The position numbers and the translations under genes are program-made. Source: Pseudomonas sp. ANT_J12 (lineage in GTDB: Bacteria; Pseudomonadota; Gammaproteobacteria; Pseudomonadales; Pseudomonadaceae). From it: DNA of 64,000 bases. The notes below the pieces were generated by a model. It saw nothing but the letters and a program-made list of their open reading frames with translations. It did no database searches and had not been told where the DNA came from. Shown piece by piece: positions 28,531 through 35,884 of this stretch; positions within the stretch are counted from its first letter, which is position 1, and each line of letters begins with the position of its first letter. The stretch covers positions 1 through 64,000 of the forward strand of contig NZ_VOBN01000019.1 in the NCBI RefSeq assembly GCF_008370045.1. The letters are read 5' to 3'.

Positions 28531-28935
28531 TCATGTCTGCCATTCAGGGGATTTTTCAACGCCTTCATCGTCAAGCCAAGGCACATCATGAGATGTCCAG
28601 ATATGCGCCTGCGGCAACATTCCCGGATCATCATCCAGCGTCGCCACCCGCACGATCACATGCGGCTGAGCCAGCCGTTGCGCCATCAAATGCGAACCAC
28701 ACACCGAGCAAAAATGGCGAAGTTTGCCCGGCGACGATTCAAAGGTACTCAACCGATCCTGCCCCCTGGTCCAACGGAAATGCTCTCGCAAGACTCCGGC
28801 GGTCGAGGCGAACGCCGCGGCGTGGGCCTTGCGGCAAGTCTGGCAGTGGCAATGAACGATCGGCATGTCGAGGCCGTCGAGCTGATATTCGATGGTTTTG
28901 CACAGGCAGCTGCCGCGCAGGGTGGGGAGTGGCAT
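28531..28935 (-). CDS. GFA/CENP-V family zinc-binding protein
   Basis: A 134-aa protein of the glutathione-dependent formaldehyde-activating (GFA) fold. Zinc ligand pairs are GSCLCKTIEY, HCHCQTCRKAH and FCSVCGSHL, and the usual closing AHIWTSHDVPWL is present. The family may act in thiol-dependent detoxification, but the reaction of this member is unknown. It lies just upstream of the LprI-like gene on the same strand, 62 nt away. Confidence 0.88.
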   Translation of the reverse strand: MPLPTLRGSCLCKTIEYQLDGLDMPIVHCHCQTCRKAHAAAFASTAGVLREHFRWTRGQDRLSTFESSPGKLRHFCSVCGSHLMAQRLAQPHVIVRVATLDDDPGMLPQAHIWTSHDVPWLDDEGVEKSPEWQT

Positions 28936-29103
28936 GGATCGTCCTTGGCCTGAAATTCACACGTTGCGCACTTTAACATGCACCTTCGCGCACTTTTCGA
29001 GGCGTAACCAAGATCCCGAGAGCGACGATCGAACCCGCTTGATACAACTTTAGGGTTGGTCTTGTGGTCTTACAGGCCTACTGTTCAGTACAGGAGGTGA
29101 CTT

Positions 29104-29604
29104 ATGAACCCAGCATCAGATCGCATCGAAAGGAAGATTGTGCTCAAGGCGCCGCGTTCGCATGTATGGCGCGTGTTGGCCAATGCCGAGGCGTTTGGCC
29201 AGTGGTTTGGCGTGGCGCTGGAGGGCAAGCGCTTTGTCGCCGGTGAATGGACCCAGGGGCAGATTACCTACCCCGGTTATGAGCACTTGCTGTGGAATGT
29301 CCTGGTGGAGCGGGTCGAGCCGGAGCGGGTGTTTTCGTTTCGCTGGCACCCGTATGCCGTGGAGCCGCACATCGACTATTCCCAGGAGCCCACCACCCTG
29401 GTGCTGTTCGAACTTGAAGACATGGATGACGGCACCTTGCTGAAGGTGACCGAATCCGGTTTCGATCACATTCCCCAAGAGCGCAGGCTCAAGGCCTTCC
29501 GCATGGACAGCCGCGGTTGGGATGAGCAGATGAACAATATCGAAGAGTTTCTGAAAACCAGCGCCAAGGCCCGCGAACATCATCGCGAGCATCATGGAGA
29601 GTGA
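29104..29604 (+). CDS. SRPBCC (AHSA1-like) domain protein
   Basis: A 166-aa START/SRPBCC-fold protein: IERKIVLKAPRSHVWRVLANAEAFGQWFGV at the N-terminus and VERVEPERVFSFRWHPYA with LVLFELEDMDDGTLLKVTESGFD later. This is the AHSA1 group, hydrophobic-ligand or co-chaperone-like. AGGAGGTGACTT gives a strong ribosome-binding site before the ATG. The next gene starts at the base after its stop, so they form one operon. No ArsR regulator, a frequent partner of this family, is adjacent. Confidence 0.87.
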   Translation: MNPASDRIERKIVLKAPRSHVWRVLANAEAFGQWFGVALEGKRFVAGEWTQGQITYPGYEHLLWNVLVERVEPERVFSFRWHPYAVEPHIDYSQEPTTLVLFELEDMDDGTLLKVTESGFDHIPQERRLKAFRMDSRGWDEQMNNIEEFLKTSAKAREHHREHHGE

Positions 29605-30405
29605 ATGTTTGAACCCTGGTTGAAGCGCTGGTTACTGGAGCCGGACGGCCAGCCGATCATCACCCCTGGCAGTCGCTTGTTGCCGGTACGCAGGGCCGAG
29701 GTGCCGGCGATGTTGAAGGTGGCGGTGGATGCCGAGGAAAAATTCGGCAATCTGCTGATGACCTGGTGGGACGGCGAGGGCGCGGCCCAGGTGTTCGCCC
29801 AGCACGGCGACGGGTTGCTGATGGAGCGTGCCATGGGCGAGCGTTCGCTGATGCACATGGCGCTCAACGGGCAGGACGACGAAGCCAGCCGGATCATGTG
29901 TGCGGCGGTGGCGCGCTTGCATGCGCCGCGTCCATCGCCTTTGCCGCCGCTGGTGCCGCTGGTGCAATGGTTTGAATCGTTACGCCTGGCCGCCGAACGA
30001 CACGGTGGCCGCTATTCCCTCTGCCTGACCACGGCCGAAGCCTTGCTCGCCGAGCCGCAAGACGTGGTGGTGCTGCACGGCGATATCCATCACGACAATA
30101 TTCTCGATTTTGGCCCCCGCGGCTGGCTGGCCATCGACCCGAAACGGGTGACCGGCGAGCGCGGCTACGACTACGCCAACCTGATCTGCAACCCCGAACT
30201 GCCTACGGCGACAGATCCTCTACGCTTTGAACGGCAAGTCGGGGTTGTTTGCGCAGCGGCGGGACTTGAACGTCGGCGCTTGCTGCAATGGGTGTTCGCC
30301 TTTGCCGGATTGTCGGCGGCGTGGTTTTTGGAAGACGGCGACACCCTGGCGGCCGAAGGTCAGCTGCAGGTCGCTGAACTCGCGGCTTGCAGGCTGAATG
30401 CCTGA
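29605..30405 (+). CDS. Aminoglycoside phosphotransferase (APH(6)/streptomycin kinase-like)
   Basis: A 266-aa kinase-fold protein of the aminoglycoside/hydroxyurea phosphotransferase group. The catalytic loop is VVLHGDIHHDNILDF, followed by the metal-binding Asp in GWLAIDPKRVTGERGYDYANL. The N-terminal lobe is short (LKVAVDAEEKFGNLLMTWW). It is probably chromosomal and housekeeping in origin; the true phosphate acceptor is unknown. It starts directly after the stop of the SRPBCC gene. Confidence 0.85.
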   Translation: MFEPWLKRWLLEPDGQPIITPGSRLLPVRRAEVPAMLKVAVDAEEKFGNLLMTWWDGEGAAQVFAQHGDGLLMERAMGERSLMHMALNGQDDEASRIMCAAVARLHAPRPSPLPPLVPLVQWFESLRLAAERHGGRYSLCLTTAEALLAEPQDVVVLHGDIHHDNILDFGPRGWLAIDPKRVTGERGYDYANLICNPELPTATDPLRFERQVGVVCAAAGLERRRLLQWVFAFAGLSAAWFLEDGDTLAAEGQLQVAELAACRLNA

Positions 30406-30445
30406 TGCGTCTAAGGGTTTTCGGAAGGGGCGCTATGGCGAATGT

Positions 30446-30501
30446 CTTACACGCTGTAGTAGCTATGTCGTCTATTGCACATTGGATCCGAAGCGTAATC
30501 T
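30446..30501 (+). promoter_or_regulatory. Promoter and candidate GacA box of the first rsmX-like gene
   Basis: CTTACA (30446-30451), the conserved half of GacA upstream boxes, lies 62 nt before the RNA start. TAATCT at 30496-30501 is a plausible -10. The same CTTACACGC block and ATGTCGTCT stretch occur at the same distance before the second copy. The other half of the box is poorly conserved. Confidence 0.55.
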
Positions 30502-30507
30502 AGCCTC

Positions 30508-30624
30508 ATCAACTGAAGCACAGGGAGTGCTCAGGATCACGGATGATCGACCATAAGCAAGGACACGCTGCCGACAGGGAGTCGTAATGGTCTTGGGAAA
30601 AACCCGCTTCGGCGGGTTTTTTTT
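30508..30624 (+). ncRNA. rsmX: RsmX-type small RNA, copy 1
   Basis: About 117 nt. Four short hairpins expose GGA: GCACAGGGAGTGC, GATCACGGATGATC, AGCAAGGACACGCT and CGACAGGGAGTCG. More GGA lies in CAGGAT. It ends in a strong terminator, ACCCGCTTCGGCGGGT plus eight T. This is the architecture of Gac-controlled RNAs that titrate RsmA/RsmE (CsrA-like) proteins. It lies in a 947-nt stretch without protein genes (30406-31352). Confidence 0.85.
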
Positions 30625-30660
30625 GGCCTGTCGAAAAGCATCCGTCGGACCACGTTTTTT

Positions 30661-30751
30661 GTAGGAGCGAGGCTTGCCCGCGAAAGCGGTCTTTCAGTGA
30701 TATCGATGCTGGATATGCCGCCGCCTTCGCGGGCAAGCCTCGCTCCTACAG
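30661..30751. repeat. REPIN between sRNA copies 1 and 2
   Basis: Inverted arms GTAGGAGCGAGGCTTGCCCG and CGGGCAAGCCTCGCTCCTAC sit directly downstream of the first sRNA terminator. The flank CTGTCGAAAAGCATC before it is shared by all three sRNA copies. Confidence 0.9.
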
Positions 30752-30790
30752 AGTGGACGAGCATGGATTTTGGCCACCAATGGTCAATCG

Positions 30791-30846
30791 CTTACACGCA
30801 CTCGCGGATATGTCGTCTGTTTAAGCTTCGTTGAAGCGCCTATTCT
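30791..30846 (+). promoter_or_regulatory. Promoter and candidate GacA box of the second rsmX-like gene
   Basis: CTTACACGC at 30791 lies 63 nt before the RNA start, and ATGTCGTCT and TATTCT (-10, 30841-30846) follow, matching copy 1 in spacing. The surrounding sequence differs from copy 1, so the shared blocks look selected. Confidence 0.55.
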
Positions 30847-30853
30847 TGGATCC

Positions 30854-30967
30854 ATCAACTGAAGCACAGGAAGTGCTCAGGATCACGGATGATCGACCAT
30901 TAGCCAGGATGGCTGCCGACAGGATGTCGCAATGGTCTTGAGAAACCCGCTTCGGCGGGTTTTTTTT
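30854..30967 (+). ncRNA. rsmX: RsmX-type small RNA, copy 2
   Basis: About 114 nt, nearly identical to copy 1. GGA hairpins are GCACAGGAAGTGC, GATCACGGATGATC, AGCCAGGATGGCT and CGACAGGATGTCG, followed by the AAACCCGCTTCGGCGGGTTT terminator. Compensatory changes keep the stems (AGCC/GGCT versus AGC/GCT in copy 1), which supports a functional RNA. Confidence 0.85.
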
Positions 30968-31007
30968 CGTCTGCCGAAAAGCATCGGCAACACCACACTT
31001 TTGCTTG

Positions 31008-31098
31008 TGTAGGAGCAAGGCTTGCCCGCGAAGACGGCGGCACATCCAGCATCGTAATCACTGACAGTCCGCCTTCGCGGGCAAGCCTCGCTCCTACA
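31008..31098. repeat. REPIN between sRNA copies 2 and 3
   Basis: Inverted arms TGTAGGAGCAAGGCTTGCCC and GGGCAAGCCTCGCTCCTACA. Its right edge CTACAG runs straight into the body of sRNA copy 3 (CACAGGAAG). Confidence 0.9.
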
Positions 31099-31202
31099 GC
31101 ACAGGAAGTGCTCAGGATCACGGATGATCGACCATTAGCCAGGATGGCTGCCGACAGGAAGTCGCAATGGTCTTGAGAAACCCGCTTCGGCGGGTTTTTT
31201 TT
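31099..31202 (+). ncRNA. RsmX-type small RNA, copy 3, without its own promoter
   Basis: From GCACAGGAAGTGC onward this is almost identical to copy 2, with all four GGA hairpins (the last CGACAGGAAGTCG) and the terminator. The first 10 or so nt (ATCAACTGAA), the -10 and the CTTACA box are missing; a REPIN arm replaces them. It may be silent, or transcribed only by read-through of the copy 2 terminator. Confidence 0.7.
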
Positions 31203-31242
31203 CGTCTGTCGAAAAGCATCGGCAACACCACGCTTTTGCTTG

Positions 31243-31334
31243 TGTAGGAGCGAGGCTTGCCCGCGAAGAAGCTGACGCGGTGGTCCAGATAGAACCGCGT
31301 CATCGTTCATCGCGGGCAAGCCTTGCTCCTACGG
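31243..31334. repeat. REPIN after sRNA copy 3
   Basis: TGTAGGAGCGAGGCTTGCCC and GGGCAAGCCTTGCTCCTAC in inverted orientation. The left flank is a near copy of the one after sRNA copy 2, showing that RNA and repeat were duplicated together. Confidence 0.9.
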
Positions 31335-31352
31335 ATTACGTTGCGTTCAGGA

Positions 31353-32036
31353 TCAAAGGCCGAGCCTGGCCGCCGCCCGCTCGGTGATCAGCTTGCGTTG
31401 CACGAATGAGGGGGCCGCTCGCCGTTGCGCCTCTTCGACAATGCCCTGCGGCGCGGTTTCCGGGCTGCCGGACTGGAACGGTGGCGCCGGCGCGTATTCC
31501 AGTTGCAGCTGAATCACTTGCGCGGTGTCCTTGTCGAACAACTCGGCGGCCAGGGTCAGGGCGAAGTCGATGCCCGCGGTGATCCCGCCACCGGTCAGCA
31601 GGTTGCCGTCGCGCACCACCCGATCCTTCACCGGGATCGCGCCCAAAGTGGCGAGCAGATCGTGGTAAGCCCAATGCGTGGTGGCGCGCTTGCCCTTGAG
31701 CAGACCCGCCGCACCGAGCACCAGTGAGCCGGTGCACACCGATGTCACATAACGGGCGTTGGCCGCCTGCGCCTTGATGAACTCCAGGGTGACTTCATCT
31801 TCCATCAACGGTCCGACGCCACTGCCGCCGGGAATGCAGATCACGTCCAGCGCCGGGCAATCGTCGAACGTGGTGGTCGGCTTCAGCACCAGGCCAGTGC
31901 TGGCGGTGACGGGCACCAGATCCTTCCAGATCAAATGCACTTTCACGTCCGGCAGCGAGGCCAGCACGTCGTAGGGGCCGGTCAGGTCCAGTTGTTGAAC
32001 CTGGGGAAACAACAGAAAACCGATCTGCAACGTCAT
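31353..32036 (-). CDS. inhA: Isonitrile hydratase (DJ-1/PfpI superfamily)
   Basis: A 227-aa DJ-1/PfpI-fold enzyme. It opens MTLQIGFLLFPQVQQLDLTG, has the conserved Glu/Gly segment CIPGGSGVGPLMED, the nucleophile elbow SVCTGSLVLGAAGLL with the reactive Cys near residue 101, and THWAYHDLLATLGA. As I remember it, the Pseudomonas putida isonitrile hydratase reads almost the same, so this name is fairly secure. It adds water to isocyanides to give N-substituted formamides. It is divergent from a GlxA-type regulator with the same fold. Confidence 0.88.
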   Translation of the reverse strand: MTLQIGFLLFPQVQQLDLTGPYDVLASLPDVKVHLIWKDLVPVTASTGLVLKPTTTFDDCPALDVICIPGGSGVGPLMEDEVTLEFIKAQAANARYVTSVCTGSLVLGAAGLLKGKRATTHWAYHDLLATLGAIPVKDRVVRDGNLLTGGGITAGIDFALTLAAELFDKDTAQVIQLQLEYAPAPPFQSGSPETAPQGIVEEAQRRAAPSFVQRKLITERAAARLGL

Positions 32037-32128
32037 GGCGTTTTTCTCCGGGTTGGGGGGTGGACGGCTTCACTGTAGGCTCGTAGGCTTTGGCGTATCC
32101 GCCAATAACCCCACGAATTACGCCAATC

Positions 32129-33112
32129 ATGCCCAAAGCCATTCATGTGCTCGCGTTCACCAACGTACAACTGCTGGACGTCACCGGGCCGTTGCAGGTG
32201 TTCGCCTCGGCCAATGATATTGCCCGTCAACGGGGCATGCCGGCGCCCTATGCGCCGTCGGTGATTGCCAGTGGTGGCGGGGCGGTGATGTCGTCGGCGG
32301 GGTTGGCGCTGCTGGCTGAACCGCTGCCCTCGGGCGGCAGCGACACGTTGATCATCGCTGGCGGTTGGGGCGTTTACGCGGCTGCGGAGGATCAGTCTCT
32401 GGTGACGTGGGTGCGTGAACACGCGATGGGTTGTCGGCGGATCTCTTCGGTGTGCACCGGGGCGTTTTTGCTGGCAGCCAGTGGTTGGCTCGATGGCCGG
32501 CGTGTGGTGACCCACTGGACCCGTTGCGAAGAGCTGGCGCAACAGCATCCGCGCCTGCAAGTCGAACCCAACCCGATCTTCATCAACGACGGTCCGGTCT
32601 GGACCTCGGCCGGGGTTACCGCCGGCATCGACCTGGCGCTGGCCATGGTCGAAGCAGACCTCGGTCGCGCCATGGCCCTGGACGTCGCCCGGCAACTGGT
32701 GGTGTTCCTCAAGCGCCCGGGCGGCCAGTCGCAGTTCAGCGTGACCCTGTCCCTGCAACAGGAAGGCAACCGCTTCGACGAACTTCACGCCTGGATCAGC
32801 GAAAATCTCACCAAGGACCTCGGCGTCCCGACCCTGGCCCAGCAGGCCTGCATGAGCGAACGCAGCTTTATCCGCCACTACCGCGCCGACACTGGCCAGA
32901 CCCCCGCCCGGGCCATCGAATTGATTCGCGTTGAAACCGCGCGCCGGCTGCTCAGCGACACTGGCGTGCCGATCAAGCGGGTCGCGGTGCAATGCGGCTT
33001 CGGCAGCGAAGAAACCCTGCGCCGCAGTTTCCTGCGGGCCATGGGCGTGACGCCGCAGGCCTATCGCGAGCGCTTCAGCGTCAGCCTTTCAGTAGATCCA
33101 GTAATGCCTTGA
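32129..33112 (+). CDS. GlxA-family transcriptional regulator (DJ-1 domain plus AraC HTH)
   Basis: A 327-aa regulator. An N-terminal DJ-1/PfpI-like domain (AGGWGVYAA, SVCTGAFLLAASG; about residues 1-185) senses a ligand. A C-terminal AraC-type double HTH (TLAQQACMSERSFIRHYRADTG and VAVQCGFGSEETLRRSFLRAMG) binds DNA. The start is placed at MPKAIHVLAF, which aligns with the domain start; an in-frame start at 32090 lies in the promoter gap. Divergent from inhA, its probable target. Its 3' end overlaps the convergent hydrolase gene by 32 nt. Confidence 0.88.
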   Translation: MPKAIHVLAFTNVQLLDVTGPLQVFASANDIARQRGMPAPYAPSVIASGGGAVMSSAGLALLAEPLPSGGSDTLIIAGGWGVYAAAEDQSLVTWVREHAMGCRRISSVCTGAFLLAASGWLDGRRVVTHWTRCEELAQQHPRLQVEPNPIFINDGPVWTSAGVTAGIDLALAMVEADLGRAMALDVARQLVVFLKRPGGQSQFSVTLSLQQEGNRFDELHAWISENLTKDLGVPTLAQQACMSERSFIRHYRADTGQTPARAIELIRVETARRLLSDTGVPIKRVAVQCGFGSEETLRRSFLRAMGVTPQAYRERFSVSLSVDPVMP

Positions 33113-33983
33113 TCGTCGCTTCGGGGGCTTCTTCGGGAATGTTATGCCCGACGCCCGCCAACACGCGGCGCTCGTAATGGCCGGTGAAGTGCTCGACGTC
33201 TTCGTCGACCTCCGTCGCAGGTCCCACGCCATCATCGGCGCCGCACAGGGAAATCGTTGGCACGTTGATGGGCGGTTGCCTGGCCAGCGCTTCCTCCATC
33301 CACTCCAGCGCCGGATCGCACGCAACGTACATAAAGCGATGCCGATACGAGTGAATCACCACCTCGATGAAATCCGGGTTATCGAAGGCCGGCGCACTCA
33401 AGGGGTATCGCTCGGCATTCCTGGCCCAGGTCGGTGACCACAGACGCCACAGCAGTTCGCAAAAGGCCCGGCGATTTTGGGTCAAGCCATCAACACCGCG
33501 CGGGGTATGGAAGTAGAACTGATACCAGAGGCGATGTTCGGTCTCCGGGGTCTGTGGCTGGGTTGAGCCGGGAATGTCCTGCAAGTTGTAGCCATCACCC
33601 GTGACCAGGCAGCGAACCCGCTCCGGCCACAGCGCCGCCACGATACACGCCGCGCGGCCGCCCCAGTCATAGCCGCAGAGCGCGGCTTGCGCGATGGCGA
33701 GGGCGTCCATCAGGTCCAGCAGATCCTGGGCGAGGGCCGCTTGTTGGCCGGAGCGCAGGGTGTCAGGGCTGTTGAAACGGGTCGGGCCGTAGCCGCGCAG
33801 GTATGGGACGATGACGCGATAGCCTTGTGCCGCCAGGGCTGGAGCGATTTCGTCGAAGGCGCGGGGGGAGTAGGGGAAGCCGTGGAGCAGGATGATTGGC
33901 TCGCCAGTGGTGGGGCCGTGGTGTTCGTAGGCGATAGTCAGGCTGGGCGTTTCAATGTGCTGAATGACGGGCGACGGGTTCAT
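33081..33983 (-). CDS. Alpha/beta hydrolase (epoxide hydrolase-like)
   Basis: A 300-aa alpha/beta-hydrolase. The oxyanion motif is LLHGFPYS, the nucleophile elbow is CGYDWGGRAA (Asp nucleophile, as in epoxide hydrolases and haloalkane dehalogenases), and the late His is in GVGHNIPEEAPE. The start MNPSP is supported by AGGAG about 7 nt upstream; the longer ORF start at 34007 has none. Substrate unknown. Confidence 0.86.
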   Translation of the reverse strand: MNPSPVIQHIETPSLTIAYEHHGPTTGEPIILLHGFPYSPRAFDEIAPALAAQGYRVIVPYLRGYGPTRFNSPDTLRSGQQAALAQDLLDLMDALAIAQAALCGYDWGGRAACIVAALWPERVRCLVTGDGYNLQDIPGSTQPQTPETEHRLWYQFYFHTPRGVDGLTQNRRAFCELLWRLWSPTWARNAERYPLSAPAFDNPDFIEVVIHSYRHRFMYVACDPALEWMEEALARQPPINVPTISLCGADDGVGPATEVDEDVEHFTGHYERRVLAGVGHNIPEEAPEATIKALLDLLKG

Positions 33984-34040
33984 GATCGAACTCCTGAGCA
34001 TTGGCATCCGGGAACACTACATCATCTTGTGGGGAGGGGC

Positions 34041-34136
34041 TGTGGCGAGGGAGCTTGCTCCCGCTGGGGTGCGAAGCGCCCCCAATATCTTTGCGACTGC
34101 TGAGCAGCCAAGCAGGAGCAAGCCCCCTCGCCACAG
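34041..34136. repeat. REPIN of a second REP type
   Basis: Inverted arms TGTGGCGAGGGAGCTTGCTC and GAGCAAGCCCCCTCGCCACA flank about 55 nt. The core differs from the TGTAGGAGCG family elsewhere in the window. Confidence 0.88.
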
Positions 34137-34148
34137 AACGTGAGCGTC

Positions 34149-34538
34149 TCAGGTTTCTGTTTCAGCCACCTGATTGAAATATTTCGACCGATCCGGCGTA
34201 AACGTCACCACCATTTTCGTCCGGGAACAGGTCAACACTCGCTCCGTGGCCAAATCAATATCCAGATCCTCCCCACGCAAACCCTGCCATTGCGCGAGGT
34301 ATTTGAGGGATCCGTATTTTTCGAGTTTTTTCAGGCTGCGACTGACGCCACCCTTCCAGCCCAGCACCGGGAGTTCGCCGGCGAGGCACTGTTGGGCCAT
34401 GTCGGGGAAGCGGGTGGCGCGTTGGCGGCCGATTTCCCAGCATTTGATCAGGCCCTTGTCATGGGCTTCCCACAGTTCGTCCCGGTTCAGGCCGGAACGC
34501 AGTGGCGCGTCGATGCTGCGGTGGATGCGCTGGATCAT
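34149..34538 (-). CDS. Hypothetical protein, 129 aa
   Basis: I do not recognise this protein. It is charged, mostly helical, with RIHRSIDAPLRSGLNRDELWEAHDKGLIKCWEIGRQRATRFPDM at the N-terminus, a WKGGVSRSLKKLEKYGSLKYL middle, and a strand-rich end (ATERVLTCSRTKMVVTFTPD). No signal peptide or membrane segment is seen. Codon use is like its neighbours, with little overlap from other frames, so it is probably a real gene. A 248-nt region without features follows upstream (34539-34786). Confidence 0.6.
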   Translation of the reverse strand: MIQRIHRSIDAPLRSGLNRDELWEAHDKGLIKCWEIGRQRATRFPDMAQQCLAGELPVLGWKGGVSRSLKKLEKYGSLKYLAQWQGLRGEDLDIDLATERVLTCSRTKMVVTFTPDRSKYFNQVAETET

Positions 34539-34786
34539 TCTGTTTCCTTGAATTCGGGTTTTGTTGGACAGCTCCGCTGTACCCGTTGACGGTGGATGTT
34601 AGGGGCGGATGTAACAGCTGGCAACAAGGTATTTCCGAGTGTCGGACGGACGTTGCGTGCAGTGAATCCCAAGGTGCTGTTTAACGGCTGTAGGGAACGA
34701 TCTAAAGAACCGCTCCTACAGAGCCTGATCAAAAAAAAGACATTTGCGACAACGTTTGCTGGTTAGGTATGACCTTCACGATCGGT

Positions 34787-35668
34787 TTAAACGCTTAATC
34801 GGTAAGGTCGTTTCAAATCGGGATCCCGGACCAGGCGGCTGTTGACGGCGATGCAGTATTCAACGAGTTTAGTTTCTTCAAAGAAGTCGACACTGACAAT
34901 GCTGGAGCGGTAAAGCAGGTAACTGTCCAAATCAAACCAGGTGTTGATTTCTTTGGTCAGCTTGGTCGGGCCGCGTAATAGTGTGTATTGAGTCATGGAT
35001 AACCGCCATGGGTAGCTGGACGTCGGTGGATTTTGCATGACGTTAACGACGTACTTCGCGAGGTCTTGGGTTGAAACGAATGTATCCCCTTGCCAGCGAT
35101 TCTCAAATTCAGGCCAGAACAGGTCGGAATAGAACATTTGATAATAGGCAACGGACAGAATGATTCGCTGTTTTTGGCTGGCGTTTTTTAGTTGTGCGAA
35201 AGTGAGGTGCCTGTTGTGACGGGGAATCAGCCGTTCTTTTAGCCCCTGCAGCAGTTCTTTTTCGAACGCCTGAAAATCAAACCGGTTATCGACTTCGCTT
35301 TGCAATGTATTGAAGTCGAGAATAATGAACTCATCAGGATTTTCATCAAGGAAGGTATTGGCCGAGGCGATGATTTCCCTGAGTCGCCGGCCACGGATGG
35401 ATCCGTGAAAAGTCATGAATTCATTGTTGCGCTTCATGATGCGCAGATCAAACGAGCGTGCACCATTCCTCATTTGCCACAGTAAGTCATGGTTCTGACA
35501 AAGTGCCCAGTTGGCGGTTGTCGATTCCGGGAACGGATGACCGATGTCCCAGTCCATGCCGGCATTGTGGCAACCAGGCCATACAAACAGTCCAATGTTT
35601 AAATGATCAATGTCTGGTGTGGTGCTCATCCAGTTGGCGTAGTTGTTGCGGGTGATTGAATTGCTCAT
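34787..35668 (-). CDS. PI-PLC X-domain-like protein
   Basis: A 293-aa protein with the phosphatidylinositol-specific phospholipase C X-domain pattern. The first catalytic His is in WPGCHNAGMDW, then RNGARSFDLRIMKR and the second His in MTFHGSIRGRRLREIIASANTFLDENPDEFIILDFN. No signal peptide is evident, so its location is uncertain. Base composition is clearly more AT-rich than the rest of the window, and the AT-rich gap 35669-35884 belongs to the same island. That suggests acquisition by transfer. Substrate and role are unknown. Confidence 0.8.
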   Translation of the reverse strand: MSNSITRNNYANWMSTTPDIDHLNIGLFVWPGCHNAGMDWDIGHPFPESTTANWALCQNHDLLWQMRNGARSFDLRIMKRNNEFMTFHGSIRGRRLREIIASANTFLDENPDEFIILDFNTLQSEVDNRFDFQAFEKELLQGLKERLIPRHNRHLTFAQLKNASQKQRIILSVAYYQMFYSDLFWPEFENRWQGDTFVSTQDLAKYVVNVMQNPPTSSYPWRLSMTQYTLLRGPTKLTKEINTWFDLDSYLLYRSSIVSVDFFEETKLVEYCIAVNSRLVRDPDLKRPYRLSV

Positions 35669-35884
35669 GCTAAATAGTTCTATTGAATGGTTTATAAAAG
35701 TAGTAAGCCTTACTTCTGATGTGTTGTGCAGGTCTCGGGCTTGAGCACTTTATAATCGGACGGGCGGATGGAAAGAAAGTTGGAAAGTGTCGCAATAAGA
35801 TTCAATAGAATGGCGGCTGTTATTTTATTGAGTTGAACTAATTAATCGCCGGCATTACACCAGGGTAATAACCGGCGACGTCTC

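Noticed and set aside
30508..31334. Repeated units at 30.5-31.3 kb as a possible CRISPR array
   Set aside because: Units are long, end in terminators and contain REPINs. There are no short regular repeats with unique spacers and no cas genes.
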